Source: Thiohalophilus sp. (GTDB lineage Bacteria > Pseudomonadota > Gammaproteobacteria > UBA6429 > Thiohalophilaceae). Taken from it: a stretch of 64,000 nucleotides of DNA. The stretch is taken from NCBI RefSeq assembly GCF_034522235.1, contig NZ_JAXHLN010000003.1, positions 1,922,001 through 1,986,000 of the forward strand, given 5' to 3'. The position numbers and the translations under genes were made by a program. The notes below the pieces were generated by a model. That model saw only the letters and a list, made by a program, of their open reading frames with translations. It searched no databases and was not told the origin of the DNA. This document shows, in pieces, positions 28,015 through 36,745 of the stretch (within the stretch, counting starts at the first letter, position 1; every line of letters begins with the position of its first letter).

Positions 28015-29942
28015 ACCGGCGCGGTCTCCGCCTGCTCGTGTTGCGTGAAAAAGCCGCGCACCTCGGCCAGATCGCGGGTGCGGGGCATCGGCGGCAGCGA
28101 TTGTAAAAACACCCGGCCGTAAGGTTTGTTGTGCAGACGGGGATCGCAGATCATCAGCAGGCCGTAATCATTGACGTCGCGAATCAGACGCCCGGCGCCC
28201 TGTTTCAGGGTGATTACCGCGGCGGGCAGCTGATAGGCCATGAAGGCATTCACCCCCTGCTTTTGCAGCGCCTCGATGCGCGCCTGCAGCACCGGATCGC
28301 CGGGCGAGGCAAACGGCAGCTTGTCGATAATCACGCAGGAGAGCGCCTCACCGCGCACGTCTACCCCTTCCCAGAAACTGCTGGTGCCGAGCAAAACACC
28401 GTTACCGGCGCGCCGGAACTGCTCCAGCAACACATCGCGCGGCGCCTCACCCTGCACGAACAGCGGCCACGGCACCTGATCGCGCAGCAGGCCGGCGGCC
28501 TCCTGCAGCGCACGATGGCTGGTAAACAGCAAAAACGCCCGCCCGCCGCTGATCTTGAGGACCCGACGGGCCTGCGCCACCACCGCTTCGGTATAGTCCG
28601 GCGCATTGGGGGCCGGCATCTGTTCGGGCAGATAGAGCAGGGTCTGCCGGGCGAAGTCGAAGGGGCTGTCCCAGCGCGCAGTAGCGGCCTGTTCCAGCCC
28701 CAGCCGTTGCTGGAAATGGTCGAAGCGATCGGCCACCGCCAGGGTCGCGGACGTAAACACCCAGCTGGCCGAGGAGCTTTCCAGCTGTTCGCGAAAGTTA
28801 CCGGCGATATCCAGCGGCGTCAGGTGCAGGGTAAAGCTGCGCGGATGCACCTCGTACCAGTGAATGTCGTCACTGTCATGCACCGCGACCAGCTCCTCAA
28901 AGCGGGCGCCCAGCTCCCGGGCCCGCTGGTAACACTTATCCAGGGCCTTGCTGCGCGGGGCACAGGGTTCCAGTGCCGCCTGTAGCCGGGCCAGTTTCTG
29001 ACCGAGCTGCGCGGTGACCGCCTGCATATCGGGCTGGTCGGCCAGGGTCTTCCAGTTGCCGCGCTGGCCCGGCTGACGAAACAGCAGCCGCATGTCGCGC
29101 ACCGCTTTTTCCAGTTCATCGGCGAGGCGCACCAGCTCGCGATCCTCGTTGAGTTCATTGATATATTCATCGCGGCTATCGCGTGCCAGCTCCAGTAACT
29201 GGTTAGCGCTCAGGGCCGTACCGAAAAAACCGGAGGCCACCTCCGGCAGCTGATGGGCCTCGTCGACGATGAACGCTTCGACCGAGGGTAACAGCTCGCC
29301 AAAACCGGCCTCGCGCAGTGCCATGTCGGCGAATAACAGATGATGGTTGATCACCACCACATCGGCGGCCTGGGCCTCGCGCCGGGCCTCCACCAGATGA
29401 CAGCGATCGAAGTACTCGCACTCCTGCCCCAGGCAGTTATCGGCGGTGGAGGTGACCTTGGGCCAGATCATGTCCTGCTCGTCCACCTCGGGCAGTTCGG
29501 CGATATCGCCGCGCCGGGTGCGCCCGGCCCAGTCACGAATGCGCTGCAGTTTTTTCATCTCGGCCGGATATTGATAGGCCGTCTCTTCGGCCAGTTGCAG
29601 GCGGTGCAGGCACAGGTAGTTGCTACGGCCTTTTAATAGCGCCACGCTGGCAGGGACCTGCAACGCCTTGCGCACCACCGGCAGATCGCGGTGAAACAGT
29701 TGATCCTGCAGATTTCGGGTGCCGGTGGAGACCACCACCTTGCGGCCCGACAGCAGCGCCGGCACCAGGTAGGCGAAGGTCTTGCCGGTACCGGTGCCCG
29801 CCTCGACGATCAGATGCTCGCCCTGCTCCAGCGCCGCCTGTACGGCATCGGCCATCGCCTGTTGTTCGACCCGCGGGGCAAACCCCGCCACCTGTTGGGC
29901 AAACGGACCGTGTTGACCTAGAATCTCGTTGGGGGAATCCAC
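28011..29942 (-). CDS. DinG/YoaA-type ATP-dependent DNA helicase
   Basis: XPD-like superfamily 2 helicase with an iron-sulfur cluster, acting 5' to 3' on DNA in repair. 643 residues, closer in length to YoaA than to DinG. Walker A VEAGTGTGKT is at about 46-55. Four cysteines for the cluster lie in NYLC and the CLGQECEYFDRC block (about 110-190). The DEAH box appears as VDEAHQLPE. Later motifs include FTSHRALQE, GTSSFWEGVDV and QGAGRLIRD. It starts with GTG at 29942 without a strong ribosome-binding site and overlaps tsaB. Confidence 0.92.
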   Translation of the reverse strand: MDSPNEILGQHGPFAQQVAGFAPRVEQQAMADAVQAALEQGEHLIVEAGTGTGKTFAYLVPALLSGRKVVVSTGTRNLQDQLFHRDLPVVRKALQVPASVALLKGRSNYLCLHRLQLAEETAYQYPAEMKKLQRIRDWAGRTRRGDIAELPEVDEQDMIWPKVTSTADNCLGQECEYFDRCHLVEARREAQAADVVVINHHLLFADMALREAGFGELLPSVEAFIVDEAHQLPEVASGFFGTALSANQLLELARDSRDEYINELNEDRELVRLADELEKAVRDMRLLFRQPGQRGNWKTLADQPDMQAVTAQLGQKLARLQAALEPCAPRSKALDKCYQRARELGARFEELVAVHDSDDIHWYEVHPRSFTLHLTPLDIAGNFREQLESSSASWVFTSATLAVADRFDHFQQRLGLEQAATARWDSPFDFARQTLLYLPEQMPAPNAPDYTEAVVAQARRVLKISGGRAFLLFTSHRALQEAAGLLRDQVPWPLFVQGEAPRDVLLEQFRRAGNGVLLGTSSFWEGVDVRGEALSCVIIDKLPFASPGDPVLQARIEALQKQGVNAFMAYQLPAAVITLKQGAGRLIRDVNDYGLLMICDPRLHNKPYGRVFLQSLPPMPRTRDLAEVRGFFTQHEQAETAPV

Positions 29943-30175
29943 TGCGCTGCGTTATACCTGTTCAGGTTGACGATAACGGGGAAGCGATGCCGACATCGCC
30001 GGGTATGCTGTTCAAAGGATCACCCGGCCGGACAGAGACACAACGACGACCCGTCTGTAAAAGATGGCGCATTGTAGCGCACTCTGTGGCACCACGGCGC
30101 GCCCCGGGAAACCTTCGGCAGGCCGTCGACGATGTTCAGACCAACGTCACGCACTTCCCGTCGCCACCGAGAAGA

Positions 30176-30649
30176 TCATTTTTCCTGCAACAGCGCATCG
30201 GCCCGTTGCTGGGCGGTTTTGGCCCCTTGCAGATCCCCGGCGCGGTGCCGGGCGTGGGCGATAATGCGCCAGTTATCGGCCTGCAGTTGATAATTTTGCG
30301 CGCGATCCAGGCTGTTGGATTTGGCGGCCAGTCCCGCGGCCTGATCCAGTCGCCCCTGGTGCAGGCGCAGCTTGGCCAGGTAATACCACAACACCGCGTT
30401 GCGCGGCTCGATTCGCAACGCTCGCTCCAGGCGGGATTCGGCCACGGCCACCTCGCCCTGGCGTGCCGCCTTGTTGGCCTGCTCCAGCAGCGCCAGTACC
30501 GGTCGGCTGGTCTGTGCCGCCGGGCGCACCTGGGCCGTCTCGTCATCCACCTGCAAACCGGGCGAGGCCGGATCCGGGGTCACACTGCAGGCCACAAGCA
30601 GCATCCCGAGCAGCAGAGCTCCCCACTGGCGGCAATAACGTATTCTCAT
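30176..30649 (-). CDS. TPR-containing lipoprotein
   Basis: 157 residues. The signal LLLGMLLVACS has Cys22 as the probable lipidation site. Two or three tetratricopeptide-like helical pairs follow (about 50-150), for example VLALLEQANKAARQGEVAVAESRLERALRI and AVLWYYLAKLRLHQGRLDQAAGLA. Its start overlaps the stop of the PBP1b gene by four bases, so it is cotranslated with it. A role as a periplasmic partner in peptidoglycan synthesis is plausible but only inferred from position. Confidence 0.82.
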   Translation of the reverse strand: MRIRYCRQWGALLLGMLLVACSVTPDPASPGLQVDDETAQVRPAAQTSRPVLALLEQANKAARQGEVAVAESRLERALRIEPRNAVLWYYLAKLRLHQGRLDQAAGLAAKSNSLDRAQNYQLQADNWRIIAHARHRAGDLQGAKTAQQRADALLQEK

Positions 30650-33006
30650 TGAAACAACCCCTTGAACCAGTCCAGCGTACTATCCATTTTGTCACGCACC
30701 CCGCCGCCGGCACAGTCGATCTTCTCCTGCGGTGCTGTACCTTGTATAAAGGCAAGATAGACCGCACCGGGGCAGCCCTGCCGGCTGATCAAGCCGCTCT
30801 GCGAATCAATCCAGTGGTATTCGACCCCCGGATTGGGTTGGGGCTCCAGCGGCATGCCCGGCAGCTCGGCAAAGATATCGCCCCAGACCCGCATCGCGCC
30901 GCTCGCACCGGTCAACCCTGTAGTGCCGTTATCATCCCGGCCCAGCCAGACCACCCCCAGATGACTGCCGGTGAACCCGGCAAACCAGCTATCGCGCAGA
31001 TCATCGGTGGTGCCCGTCTTGCCGGCCACCGTTTGTCCGGCCGGCAACATCGCCGGCAACGCCCGCGCCGTGCCGCTGCGCGGGACTTCTTGCAGGGCGC
31101 TGAGCAACACCTGCACGCTGTCGACATTCAGGGTCTGTTCCACGTTCAACGGATAACGGCGCAACGGTTCGCCGTCGGCGGCGAGCACTTCGCGAATGAC
31201 GCGCAAGGGACTGCGAAAGCCCCCGGCGGCCAGGGTCTGGTACATGCCCGCCACCTCATAGGGCGTAAAGTTGACCGCCCCCAGCAGCATCGACGGATAA
31301 CCCGGGACAGAACGCGGGGCACCCAGACGCTGCAGGGTCTCGGCGATAGGCTCAAAGCCGAGCTGCATCCCCAGTCGCACCGTGGCCTGGTTATAGGAGT
31401 TGACCAGCGCGCGGAACAACGGGACCCGCCCATGCGACTCGCCGCTGTAATTGCGCGGTGACCAGCGGGTCCCGTTGTCCGCCTCCAGGGTGATAGGCGT
31501 ATCCTCGATACGGGTCGCCAGGGTGTACTGTTGCGGCCGATCCAGCGCGGTCAGATAGACCGCCGGTTTGATCAACGAACCGATGGGGCGCGATGCATCC
31601 AGCGCCCGGTTGAAGCCGGGGTAACGGACCCGGCGATCCCCGACCAGCGCCAGCACCTCGCCGCCGCTGGTGCCGGTGATCACGGCGGCACCCTGCAACC
31701 CGCCGTCCAGACCCCGCTGGCGATCCAGGGCGGCGATACGGCGACTCAGGCTCTGCTCGGCCCGGCGCTGAATCGCGGGATCCAGGGTGGTAAAAATCTG
31801 CAGGCCTTCGGAAGTGAGATCGATCTGCCGGTACTGCTCGCGCAACTGTCGGCGCACCAGATCCATGAAAGCGGGATACTCGGAGATCGCCCCCGGTTTG
31901 CCGGCCACGATCCCCAGGGGTTGATTTCGAGCCTGTTGCGCCCGGGCCGGATCGAGTCCGTGATCCTGCGCCAGAATGTCGATCACCCGATTACGCCGCT
32001 GGCGCAAGCGTTGGGGATGGCGCTCGGGATGGTAATAAGACGGCCCCCGGGCCAACGCCACCAGCGTGGCAATCTCCGCGGCATCCAGCGCCGCCAGCGG
32101 TTTGTCAAAGTAAAAGTGGGCCGCCATGCCAAAACCGTGTATCGCCCGCTGTTTGTCCTGTCCCAGGTAAATCTCGTTGATATAGGCTTCGAGGATTTCG
32201 GTTTTGGCGTAATGCCATTCCAGCAGCAGTGCCATCACCGCCTCGTTGGCCTTGCGCCACAGGCTGCGCTCGTTGGTCAAAAAGAAGTTTTTCACCAGTT
32301 GCTGTGTCAGTGTACTGCCGCCCTGCACCGTGCGCCCGGCGCGCAGGTTGGCCAGCAGCGCGCGGGCAATCGCCCTGGGGTTAATCCCGGGATGCTCGTA
32401 AAAAGCCCGATCCTCAACGGCGACCAGCGCCTGCTGCAACAGCGGCGGCACCTCCAGCAGGCGGACCAGGACCCGCTCTTCACGATGGCCCGGATAAATG
32501 CCGCCGATGGCCGGGGGCTCGAGCCGCAACAGGTTCAGTTGGCCCCCGTGCTGATCCTGCAGGCGTACCAGCACCTCGTCGTCGAACACCGCTGCCACTT
32601 CGCGGGAGCGTTCCGGACCGTCCCAGAATTGAAAGGCCCGGGTCGTAAACCGCAGACGGTTGCCCTGGCGGCGATAACTGCCCGCCGTCAATTGCCCCGG
32701 GGTTTCCCGGTAACCGAGTAACTGCAGCTCCTGAATCAGTTCCTCCACCAGTAGTCGCTGGCCGGGATAAATTTCCAGCGCGCGGGCATAGACCCTGGCC
32801 GGCAGGGCCCAGCGTTTGCCTTCGAACTGATCCCGAATGGTGTAATCCAGATAGACGACATACCCCACAGCCGCGAGCGCCAGCGCGACAAACAGATAAG
32901 GCCAGCGAAAACCGCCCGTTTTCTTTCGAGGCGAGGATTTACGCAAGGCGCGCCGCGACCGCGTGCTGCGTTTACGACGAGGGGCAACGGATTTACGGCT
33001 TGGCAT
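30646..33006 (-). CDS. mrcB: Penicillin-binding protein 1B (bifunctional)
   Basis: Class A PBP that polymerises lipid II and cross-links the peptides. 786 residues. A short Arg/Lys-rich cytoplasmic tail (1-33) is followed by one membrane helix (about 36-55), a UB2H-like domain (about 60-150), and the transglycosylase with EDRAFYEHPG and GGSTLTQQLVKN. The transpeptidase carries the SxxK motif in GSLIKP, the SYN motif in NSYNQAT and the KTGT box in GKTGTTDD. UB2H and length point to PBP1B (LpoB-type activation) rather than PBP1A. ATG at 33006. Confidence 0.95.
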   Translation of the reverse strand: MPSRKSVAPRRKRSTRSRRALRKSSPRKKTGGFRWPYLFVALALAAVGYVVYLDYTIRDQFEGKRWALPARVYARALEIYPGQRLLVEELIQELQLLGYRETPGQLTAGSYRRQGNRLRFTTRAFQFWDGPERSREVAAVFDDEVLVRLQDQHGGQLNLLRLEPPAIGGIYPGHREERVLVRLLEVPPLLQQALVAVEDRAFYEHPGINPRAIARALLANLRAGRTVQGGSTLTQQLVKNFFLTNERSLWRKANEAVMALLLEWHYAKTEILEAYINEIYLGQDKQRAIHGFGMAAHFYFDKPLAALDAAEIATLVALARGPSYYHPERHPQRLRQRRNRVIDILAQDHGLDPARAQQARNQPLGIVAGKPGAISEYPAFMDLVRRQLREQYRQIDLTSEGLQIFTTLDPAIQRRAEQSLSRRIAALDRQRGLDGGLQGAAVITGTSGGEVLALVGDRRVRYPGFNRALDASRPIGSLIKPAVYLTALDRPQQYTLATRIEDTPITLEADNGTRWSPRNYSGESHGRVPLFRALVNSYNQATVRLGMQLGFEPIAETLQRLGAPRSVPGYPSMLLGAVNFTPYEVAGMYQTLAAGGFRSPLRVIREVLAADGEPLRRYPLNVEQTLNVDSVQVLLSALQEVPRSGTARALPAMLPAGQTVAGKTGTTDDLRDSWFAGFTGSHLGVVWLGRDDNGTTGLTGASGAMRVWGDIFAELPGMPLEPQPNPGVEYHWIDSQSGLISRQGCPGAVYLAFIQGTAPQEKIDCAGGGVRDKMDSTLDWFKGLFQ

Positions 33007-33246
33007 AGTCGATCAATATCCCGTCAAAACAACCGACCGGGGCAGGTCATACCGCAGTCATGATAAAGCGCTCAGTATAAAGGATCGGCGGCAAACCGGT
33101 CGAAGCGGCACTGACAAGTCGATCACAGGATAACCGATAGCCCGGTGATAAACTTGTGCCGGCGGACAGAATCAGAGTCCGACCTGCCACTTAACTTCCA
33201 AATAGCATCAAGAAAAGCATTGAAATACTTGATATTAATAGAATTA

Positions 33247-33275
33247 TTGACCTGACGAGTTAAATGAGCTAGAAC
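33247..33275 (+). promoter_or_regulatory. Possible sigma-70 promoter of the NlpC/P60 gene
   Basis: TTGACC and TAGAAC separated by 17 bases. Transcription would begin near 33282, which places the ATG at 33282 at the very 5' end and favours the start at 33336. Confidence 0.45.
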
Positions 33276-33335
33276 TAGCCCATGGATGGAATAAGGTGGC
33301 GAACTCAGCAAGCCGATTCACGGCTCAACACCCGC

Positions 33336-33791
33336 ATGCGCTGGCTATGGCCGGCGGGGCTGGCATTGCTCCTGCTTTGCGGTTGCGGCACCCCGCTGCA
33401 CCGCTCGGCCGACACCGGGATCGATCGGGACAGGCTGGTGGAAGTCGCCCGCAGCATGCTCGGCACGCCCTATCGCTACGGTGGTGATTCGCCCCAGAAC
33501 GGTTTTGATTGCAGCGGCCTTGTGCAGTACACCTATCAACAGGCCGGTGTCGACATCCCGCGTACCACCGGCCAGCAATACCGCAGTGTGCAGCACATCC
33601 CCAGCCGCTTCCTGCGCCCCGGCGATCTGATCTTTTTCAGCACCAAATATAATCGCTTTGTCTCCCATGTCGGCATCTACCTGGGTGACAATCGCTTCAT
33701 CCACGCGCCCTCCAGCGGTAAAACCGTCAGTGTCGCCAACCTGCGCGATCCCTACTGGCGCCGCCACTTCGCCTCCGCCGGGCGACTGTAA
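33336..33791 (+). CDS. NlpC/P60-family lipoprotein (Spr/MepS-like)
   Basis: Predicted outer-membrane lipoprotein that cuts peptidoglycan cross-links, like MepS of E. coli. About 151 residues. The lipoprotein signal MRWLWPAGLALLLLCGCG is followed by a cysteine-peptidase domain: PYRYGGDSPQNGFDCSGLVQ with the catalytic Cys, SHVGIYLGDNRFIHAP with the catalytic His. The start at 33336 fits the signal peptide and the promoter; an in-frame ATG at 33282 adds 18 polar residues and is the alternative. It is divergent from mrcB, so wall synthesis and hydrolysis genes sit back to back. Confidence 0.88.
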   Translation: MRWLWPAGLALLLLCGCGTPLHRSADTGIDRDRLVEVARSMLGTPYRYGGDSPQNGFDCSGLVQYTYQQAGVDIPRTTGQQYRSVQHIPSRFLRPGDLIFFSTKYNRFVSHVGIYLGDNRFIHAPSSGKTVSVANLRDPYWRRHFASAGRL

Positions 33792-33875
33792 ATAATTTTT
33801 AATGTTGAATTTTAAATTTTGAATTGCGGATAGGCATTTAATTCAGAATTCAACATTAAGAATTCAAAATTATTT
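33791..33875. repeat. AT-rich imperfect inverted repeat
   Basis: Left arm 33791-33825 and right arm 33840-33875 are largely complementary; both contain TAATGTTGAATT in opposite orientation. It begins at the last base of the NlpC stop codon and lies at the junction of two convergent genes. It could be a small mobile (MITE-like) relic or a transcription-end structure. Confidence 0.6.
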
Positions 33876-33880
33876 TGTAT

Positions 33881-33908
33881 CTCTGCGCCTTTACGCCTCT
33901 GCGTTGAG
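33881..33908. repeat. GC-rich CGC-N-GAG repeat, copy 2
   Basis: CTCTGCGCCTTTACGCCTCT followed by GCGTTGAG: the same family as at 26564-26595, 26733-26764 and 57231-57263. Again it lies between convergent genes (NlpC/P60 and the FHA-GAF-HD-GYP gene). Confidence 0.65.
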
Positions 33909-33925
33909 TCTTTTCTCGAAGACAG

Positions 33926-35929
33926 TCACGTTTTGCGGGATTTGTAGGCTTCCGCTTCGATGAATACTTTAAATAGTGCCTCGTCCAGTTTGCCGACCCT
34001 GACCTGCTCTTCGATCAAAGTCAGCGCCTGTTCGGGATTGACGCCGTCACGATAGGGGCGGTCACCGGCGGTCAGAGCATCGTAGATATCGGCGATGGTC
34101 ATAATGCGCGAGGGCAACGGGATCTGTTCGGCCGGTAGTGCCCGCGGATAACCGCTGCCATCGAGTTTTTCGTGATGGGCGTGCGCGATATCGGGGATGT
34201 CGGCAAACTTCTCGGTCCAGGGAATCAGCTTGAGAAAATCAAAGGTATGACTGACGTGGGATTCAATCTCGCGCCGCTCCTGTGGATTCAGGCTGCCCTG
34301 GGATTCGCTGAGCACGGAAAATTCAAACGGATTCAGCAGCGACAAGGGTTCATCGTGCACATCCCGAAAGCGGTAATCGACAATAGTCGATAACGGTACT
34401 TCAAGCTGGCCGGAATTGGTATCCGGTTCGCTGGCCGCCATAATCGCCTCAAAGAAGCGATTGAGTTCTTTGACCTGCTCGCCTAGTTCGGCCTCCTTCT
34501 CCTCACGCAGCGCACCAAATGCTTTACGATCCAGCGGCTCGCGACTTTGGGCTTCCACCAGCTCACGATAGACCTGACGTTCAAGACAGGCCCGGGCGTA
34601 ACGAAAGCGCTGGCGCATGAGTCGAATCTCATGGGGATAGAGCCGCTTGGCCTTGGTCAAAACATGCTCACGCACCCCCACCTTGCCAAAATCGTGCAGC
34701 AACGCCGCGTAACGCAACTCCTGCAACTGATCACGATCGAAACGAATATCGCGCAATGCCGGACTGTCATTGCGATCCACCGCCCGGGCCAGGTTATCGG
34801 TATATTCCGCCACCCGGAAGGAGTGCCCGGCGGTCCCCGGATCGCGGGCTTCGATGGCCTGCACCGAGGCACGCACGAAGCCTTCGAAGAGATTTTCGAT
34901 CTCCTGATAGAACCGGGAATTTTTCATGGAGATGGCGATTTGTGCCGAGATCGCGGTCAGCAGTTCCAGATCATCCTGGGTAAACATGTGTGTGGCGGAG
35001 GAACTGTCCACCTGGAGCAACCCCAGAACCTTGTTCTCATACAACAGCGGGGCACACATCACGCTGCGAATGGAAAGATTGACCACCGACTCCTGGGCCC
35101 CGAAGCGGCGATCCCCCAGGGCATCCTTGAGCAACAGCGCATTACGGTGGCGTATTACCTCGGTCACGATAGTAGTCGACAGCGCAATCGGGTCGCTCTC
35201 ATCCAGCTCCCGGCCGTCGTGGTAACGCAGGATCAGCGGTTGCAGATCCTGCGCTTTATTGTCACAGGCAACCACGAAAGCCCGTTCGGCACCGGGAAAC
35301 AGCTCGAACACAAAGTCCATGATCCGGGCCAGCAGCGCCTCCAGATCGGTCACCACTCCCAGTGCCAGACTGACCTGAATCATCGCCTGCATACGTTTGA
35401 CCAGGTCCACTTCGTGGCCCAGTGAAATAGCCGCGGATTTCCCCTGAAGCTCCTCAAGAAACCGGGTCGCATCGAGGGTCATACTGACATCGGGCTGGTG
35501 TTCCTCGGAGGAAATCACCTGTACCGAGGCCGAGGCGGGGTATGAGAACGTGGCCAGATCCATATCCAGCCCGGTCGATCCCGCTTCAAGCCCGGATGGA
35601 ATACGAAAATGCTCCTTGCCGGTTTCAAAACGCAACTGCGTCGAACCCAGTTGTAATTCCGCACCATTTTGCAAAGGATAGGCGATGCCGGATTGCAGGA
35701 GAATGCTTTCCAGTGCTGTGCCATTGGAGGAGCCAATATCCTCCACGTACCATTGGCCCTGCTCCATAAACAAGCGCAGATGCCGGCGACTGACTTCCGG
35801 ATCCTCCAGCAGCAGGTAATCGTCCTGAGACAGGTGCTGTTCCCGGGAGCGGCCAATAATCATCGGGTTCTCCTGCAGCGGGTAGTGTCGCCCCGCATTG
35901 GGACCGGTGGTTACAATCAGTTCAGCCAT
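33926..35929 (-). CDS. FHA-GAF-HD-GYP signalling protein
   Basis: Predicted c-di-GMP phosphodiesterase with a phosphothreonine-reading domain, about 667 residues. The FHA domain (about 1-100) has IIGRSREQ, SRRHLRL and SSNGTAL, the conserved R, SxxH and N. A GAF domain follows (about 190-350). The HD-GYP domain (about 380-660) shows HDFGKVGVREH, then HHEKLDGSGYPRALPAEQIP and IADIYDALTAGDRPYRDG, so the metal site is intact, with an insertion between HD and GYP halves. I start at ATG 35929 (MAELIVTTG); the frame opens up to 36007. It is divergent from the kinase/PilT/FHA operon and probably works with it. Confidence 0.9.
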   Translation of the reverse strand: MAELIVTTGPNAGRHYPLQENPMIIGRSREQHLSQDDYLLLEDPEVSRRHLRLFMEQGQWYVEDIGSSNGTALESILLQSGIAYPLQNGAELQLGSTQLRFETGKEHFRIPSGLEAGSTGLDMDLATFSYPASASVQVISSEEHQPDVSMTLDATRFLEELQGKSAAISLGHEVDLVKRMQAMIQVSLALGVVTDLEALLARIMDFVFELFPGAERAFVVACDNKAQDLQPLILRYHDGRELDESDPIALSTTIVTEVIRHRNALLLKDALGDRRFGAQESVVNLSIRSVMCAPLLYENKVLGLLQVDSSSATHMFTQDDLELLTAISAQIAISMKNSRFYQEIENLFEGFVRASVQAIEARDPGTAGHSFRVAEYTDNLARAVDRNDSPALRDIRFDRDQLQELRYAALLHDFGKVGVREHVLTKAKRLYPHEIRLMRQRFRYARACLERQVYRELVEAQSREPLDRKAFGALREEKEAELGEQVKELNRFFEAIMAASEPDTNSGQLEVPLSTIVDYRFRDVHDEPLSLLNPFEFSVLSESQGSLNPQERREIESHVSHTFDFLKLIPWTEKFADIPDIAHAHHEKLDGSGYPRALPAEQIPLPSRIMTIADIYDALTAGDRPYRDGVNPEQALTLIEEQVRVGKLDEALFKVFIEAEAYKSRKT

Positions 35930-36139
35930 GATACATTTTGGTGCCTTATACGCTGCTGCGAAATACTGCGGGACATCGCTGCCCACAGGCAGTGTCCCAA
36001 AAATCACTTCACCAGGCGCGGGTATTCGGTTTAAATATAGCTAAAGACCGGGCGATATTTAACCGATATTGTCGGTATTCGTTTTAGCGCTATCTCGTCG
36101 GTTAGGGTAAACCCGTATATCCGAACTCTGTCCGAAGTA

Positions 36140-36154
36140 TTACCATTTTGGTAA
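36140..36154. promoter_or_regulatory. Palindrome in the divergent HD-GYP / kinase-PilT intergenic region
   Basis: TTACCATTTTGGTAA has 6-base arms around TTT and lies 73 bases before the first gene of the plus-strand operon. It may be an operator; no known regulator is assigned. Confidence 0.4.
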
Positions 36155-36227
36155 CAAATTCATTAAATTACCGTGGTTGATAATTCCAGAGAACGACGCG
36201 AATAGCAACAACAAGTAAGGAGCGCGC

Positions 36228-36707
36228 GTGAAGAACAAGATTCTCAAGGTTCCGAAAACCGAAAAAGAGGTCTCACTGTGGGTAAACCCGGACGGGATGG
36301 TCAAAGGCTCTCTGTTCCTGCTGGAGCAGAGCCACGAGCACGCCGGTCAGGAAGAGCCGATAGAGGTGTTGAACCAGGAGAGCCCTTTTGTCGTGGTCCG
36401 CCTGCACAATCCCGAACAGCTGCGCTTTTACAATCGAACCAGTATTATCCGGGTAGAGTACCCTCATAGAGACTCCGGCGAGAAGGTGGGCAAGCAGACC
36501 ATTATCCCTTGCACCATTTATATGATGGATGGTTCAATACTTGAGGGAAAGATTCACGAAACCTTTCCGCCCGAACGGGCCCGGTTGTTCGATTACCTTA
36601 ACAAAGAAAAAAGCCGGTTCATCCGACTGTATCTGTCCGATACAGAAGTCTGCTTGATCAACAAGGCATTTATTAATTACGTCAGCCCGGCGGATGAAGC
36701 CAGCTGA
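36228..36707 (+). CDS. Uncharacterised 159-residue protein, first gene of the kinase-PilT operon
   Basis: I do not recognise the family. The protein is soluble, without a signal peptide or membrane segment. It looks mainly beta-stranded: a first part (KEVSLWVNPDGMVKGSLFLL, ESPFVVVRLHNPEQLRFYNR) and a second part (TIIPCTIYMMDGSILEGKIH, RLFDYLNKEKSRFIRLYLSD), each reminiscent of Sm-like or PilZ-like small barrels. The GTG start follows AAGGAG at 6 bases, a strong site. It is 38 bases upstream of the HEAT-kinase gene, so it belongs to that operon and may be an adaptor or target of it. Confidence 0.8.
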   Translation: MKNKILKVPKTEKEVSLWVNPDGMVKGSLFLLEQSHEHAGQEEPIEVLNQESPFVVVRLHNPEQLRFYNRTSIIRVEYPHRDSGEKVGKQTIIPCTIYMMDGSILEGKIHETFPPERARLFDYLNKEKSRFIRLYLSDTEVCLINKAFINYVSPADEAS

Positions 36708-36745
36708 CATGATTAACAACGGCGCGTATTGAGTGACTGAGTATA

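Noticed and set aside
30463-32721. Two long plus-strand frames opposite mrcB
   Set aside because: They are shadows of a GC-rich gene; PBP1b motifs on the minus strand are intact.
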